Positions 62,205 to 64,000 of a stretch of 64,000 nt of DNA are shown here, in pieces. Within the stretch, counting starts at the first letter, position 1. Each line of letters starts with the position of its first letter. The notes beneath the pieces are model-generated. The model did no database searches. It had not been told where the DNA came from and saw only the letters and a list, made by a program, of their open reading frames with translations. This DNA is from Cupriavidus sp. D39 (lineage in GTDB: Bacteria > Pseudomonadota > Gammaproteobacteria > Burkholderiales > Burkholderiaceae): NCBI RefSeq assembly GCF_026627925.1, contig NZ_JAPNLE010000009.1, positions 1,798,001 to 1,862,000 of the forward strand, read 5' to 3'. Made by a program: the position numbers and the translations under genes.

Positions 62205-62704
62205 ATGGAACGGAGCGGGGAAGGCAGGCAGGAGCCGCCGCTTGGCGCACATCTCGTCACGCCGCGTCGTGGCTACAGCCACCATGGCATCTACGTGGGC
62301 AACGGGAGGGTGATGCACTATGCCGGGCTGTCGCGCGGCTGGCAGCGCGGTCCGGTGGAAGAACTGGGGATGGCCCTGTTCGCCGCCGGCCATGTCATCG
62401 AGGTCAAGGCGGTCCCGCTAACGCCCGCTGTTGGCGAGGAGGCGGTCAGCCGTGCCCGCTCACGCCTGGGCGAAAACCGCTATCGCCTGCTGACCAACAA
62501 CTGCGAGCATTTCTGCGCGTGGTGCCTGTATGGAGAGAGCCGCAGCGAACAAGTCCAAGGCTGTCTTGAGCATCCGTGGCGTGCGCTGCGCCTGCTTGGG
62601 GGCTTTGTGGCGATGTGGTGGCGCAACGCGCAGGTGGCAGGGGGCAGGCGACGCTCAGCCCAGGCTGGCGGACGCCAATTGCGGCCTGGACCGGCCACCG
62701 GTGA
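62205..62704 (+). CDS. LRAT/NlpC-P60-like (NC domain) protein, 3' end uncertain
   Basis: The frame from ATG 62205 encodes an LRAT-type domain: GAHLVTPRRGYSHHGIYVGNG near residues 14-34 with the catalytic histidine, HYAGLSRGW, and LLTNNCEHFCAWCLYG near 105 with the catalytic cysteine. Such proteins are thiol acyltransferases or hydrolases. A hydrophobic segment (LRLLGGFVAMWW) follows. The frame then stays open to the window end, antisense to waaC, which is implausible. One extra G in the G5 run at 62640-62644 would end it at 62704 with 166 residues. Confidence 0.7.
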
Positions 62705-63653
62705 CCAGATCGATCGCGGCGAGCACGTCCGCGATCTCAGGTACCACGCCGCGGGCGCCCACGGAGACGGACTGCCCCGGGGTGTTGATGCCGAAATGCT
62801 CGCTGTCGGTGACTGTGAACAGCATCACAGACGGCTTGCCCAGCGCATCGGCCAGGTGCACGAAGCCGGTATCGGTGCCAACGACCAGCGCGGCGGCGTC
62901 CACGCGCTGCGCGCATTCGGTGATGGTCATGCGCGGCAAGACTTCGGCGCCGGGAATCTCCGCTGCCAAGGCTTCGGATTGCTCGCGCTCGGAGGGCGAG
63001 CCCCAGGGCAACTGGATCTTGTAGCCGCTCTCGGTGAGCGTGCGGCCGACCGAGATCCAGCGCTGCGCGGGCCATTTCTTGGCCTCGACGGAGGTCGCGT
63101 GAAACAGCATCGCGCGCGGCACGCCATCGACGTTGAGCGGCGCGGCGGGCGCGGGCACGCGCAGCGCGTAATGCTCGACGGGATCCAGCGGATAGCCGAG
63201 CGCGTTGGCCACCACCATGCGCATCTTGTGGCGCGCGGTAGCGTCGCCATGCGGCCCGAAGATCTGCGTGTAGGCGAACACGGCACGCGCCTCGCCAAGG
63301 TACTCGGCGGCGTAGCCCAGGCGCCGGCTGGAGCGCGCCAGCCAGGCCACGATGGCGCTCTTGTATACGCCGTGCACGTCCACCACCACATCGTACTTCT
63401 CGCGGCGCAATGCCCACAGCGCGCCAAAGATGGCACGCAGGTCGGCCCAGCTGCGGGATTTCTTGAAACCGCGCAGCGGCGGCGCGATCACGCGATCCAC
63501 GCCCACGGCCCAGCGCGGAATATCGGCACACGACGCATCGGCCACCCAGTCGATCTTGGCCTCGGGATAGGCGCGCCGCAGGTCGGACACCAACGGCAGC
63601 GTGTGCACCATATCGCCCAGCGAGGTGATCTTGATGAGGAGAATGCGTTTCAT
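62655..63653 (-). CDS. waaC: Lipopolysaccharide heptosyltransferase I (WaaC)
   Basis: Adds the first heptose to Kdo2-lipid A in the LPS inner core. It has 332 residues of GT9 type. KRILLIKITSLGDMVHTLPLVSDLRRAYP at the N-terminus, DWVADASCADIPRW near 36, VDVHGVYKSAIVAWLARS near 92 and the C-terminal donor-site VVGTDTGFVHLADALGKPSVMLF near 258 are diagnostic. The ATG at 63653 overlaps the stop of a short upstream frame (ATGA), which I do not regard as a gene. Its 3' end overlaps the convergent LRAT-like gene. Confidence 0.95.
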   Translation of the reverse strand: MKRILLIKITSLGDMVHTLPLVSDLRRAYPEAKIDWVADASCADIPRWAVGVDRVIAPPLRGFKKSRSWADLRAIFGALWALRREKYDVVVDVHGVYKSAIVAWLARSSRRLGYAAEYLGEARAVFAYTQIFGPHGDATARHKMRMVVANALGYPLDPVEHYALRVPAPAAPLNVDGVPRAMLFHATSVEAKKWPAQRWISVGRTLTESGYKIQLPWGSPSEREQSEALAAEIPGAEVLPRMTITECAQRVDAAALVVGTDTGFVHLADALGKPSVMLFTVTDSEHFGINTPGQSVSVGARGVVPEIADVLAAIDLVTGGRSRPQLASASLG

Positions 63654-63851
63654 GGAAATGGAAAATCGGGTTGCGGACGGGTCTCGCCGGCTGGCAGCGA
63701 GGCCGTAGTATGCACCAGCCCCATGGGCGGCGCACCAATTTGCAAGCCCGGCGGCAGTCTGGCATGGGGTTCGCGCAGCACCCGGCGCCAGCCAGCTACA
63801 TCCGCTGCCCGCCGCCTCCCGTCAGGGCCAATCAGGCCCTCTGCGGCCAAC

Positions 63852-64000
63852 TCAGGCCCAGGCGGCAGCGCTAGCCACCACGGTGGCGAAGCGGTCATGC
63901 AGCGCCGCCAGGGAGTTACGGTGGATCTCCGCCGCCGAGAGCGGCGCCCCGCCCAGCGGGTCAGGCAGGTCGCGCGTGGCGCAGGCCGATGCCACCACCG
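63852..64000 (-). CDS. C-terminal end of an unidentified gene
   Basis: The last 48 or so codons of a gene entering from beyond the window: VVASACATRDLPDPLGG, then an Ala/Leu/His-rich helix (EIHRNSLAALHDRFATVV) ending in ASAAAWA and TGA at 63852. It looks coding by codon pattern, but I cannot assign a family. About 200 bp without a convincing gene separate it from waaC on the same strand. Confidence 0.5.
   Translation of the reverse strand, partial: VVASACATRDLPDPLGGAPLSAAEIHRNSLAALHDRFATVVASAAAWA

Noticed and set aside
63650..63898. An 82-codon frame whose stop overlaps the waaC ATG (ATGA)
   Set aside because: The overlap looks like coupling, but the product is Pro/Arg-rich without recognisable structure, begins inside the end of the upstream gene and has no clear ribosome site. 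Treated as chance.

Overview
The window is high-GC bacterial DNA from the Burkholderiaceae, most likely Cupriavidus or a close Ralstonia relative. I infer this from the core gene order pst-glmM-folP-ftsH-rlmE-yhbY, the carA-leuE-carB-greA block, an OmpC-type porin, Bug (tripartite tricarboxylate) binding proteins and the wealth of aromatic catabolism genes. No database search was possible.

Layout. 1-15.9 kb is core chromosome: pstS-pstC-pstA behind two Pho boxes, glmM, folP, ftsH, rlmE, divergent yhbY, a DUF4149 membrane protein, greA, carB, a LysE/LeuE exporter and carA. 15.9-23.9 kb is an operon for CoA-dependent aerobic degradation of 2-aminobenzoate (anthranilate), or possibly salicylate: RidA, thioesterase, CoA ligase, acyl-CoA dehydrogenase, enoyl-CoA hydratase, SDR and a two-domain flavoprotein monooxygenase/reductase. 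24-33.2 kb returns to housekeeping: prpE, mltD, then gloB | methyltransferase-rnhA-dnaQ-tRNA-Val as in E. coli, followed by small envelope and orphan genes. 33.4-39.8 kb is a molybdenum-hydroxylase operon (Bug receptor, large, medium and small subunits, CoxG) with an IclR regulator. 40-42.5 kb has a MarR regulator and an IS110-family element between two inverted copies of a hairpin repeat. 42.6-58.6 kb is a second catabolic island: a twelve-gene operon (HTH-like small protein, Rieske oxygenase, SDR, cupin, IclR, SDR, TPP enzyme, aspartate-dehydrogenase-like protein, aldehyde dehydrogenase, extradiol dioxygenase, ferredoxin reductase, MFS transporter), an alpha/beta hydrolase, a porin and a second Bug receptor. 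58.6-64 kb holds tetR-MFS-ene reductase, an LRAT-like gene and waaC.

Main discovery. The two catabolic islands look like one regulon. Their IclR regulators are near-identical, their Bug receptors are paralogues, and an inverted repeat of the form GTTYY-N6-RRAAC stands before the Bug-molybdenum-hydroxylase operon, the twelve-gene operon, the hydrolase and the porin. At all four places a second, weaker site lies 19-20 bp away. The likely logic is porin and Bug capture, molybdenum-dependent hydroxylation, Rieske dioxygenation, extradiol ring cleavage, hydrolysis, then aldehyde and TPP chemistry. The substrate is unknown; a (hetero)aromatic acid is the best guess.

Quality caveat. Four recognisable genes (carB, the monooxygenase/reductase, mltD, the second Bug gene), and probably the LRAT-like gene, are each broken by what looks like a single missing base, mostly in a homopolymer. 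Since carB should be needed for growth, sequencing error is likelier than true pseudogenes.
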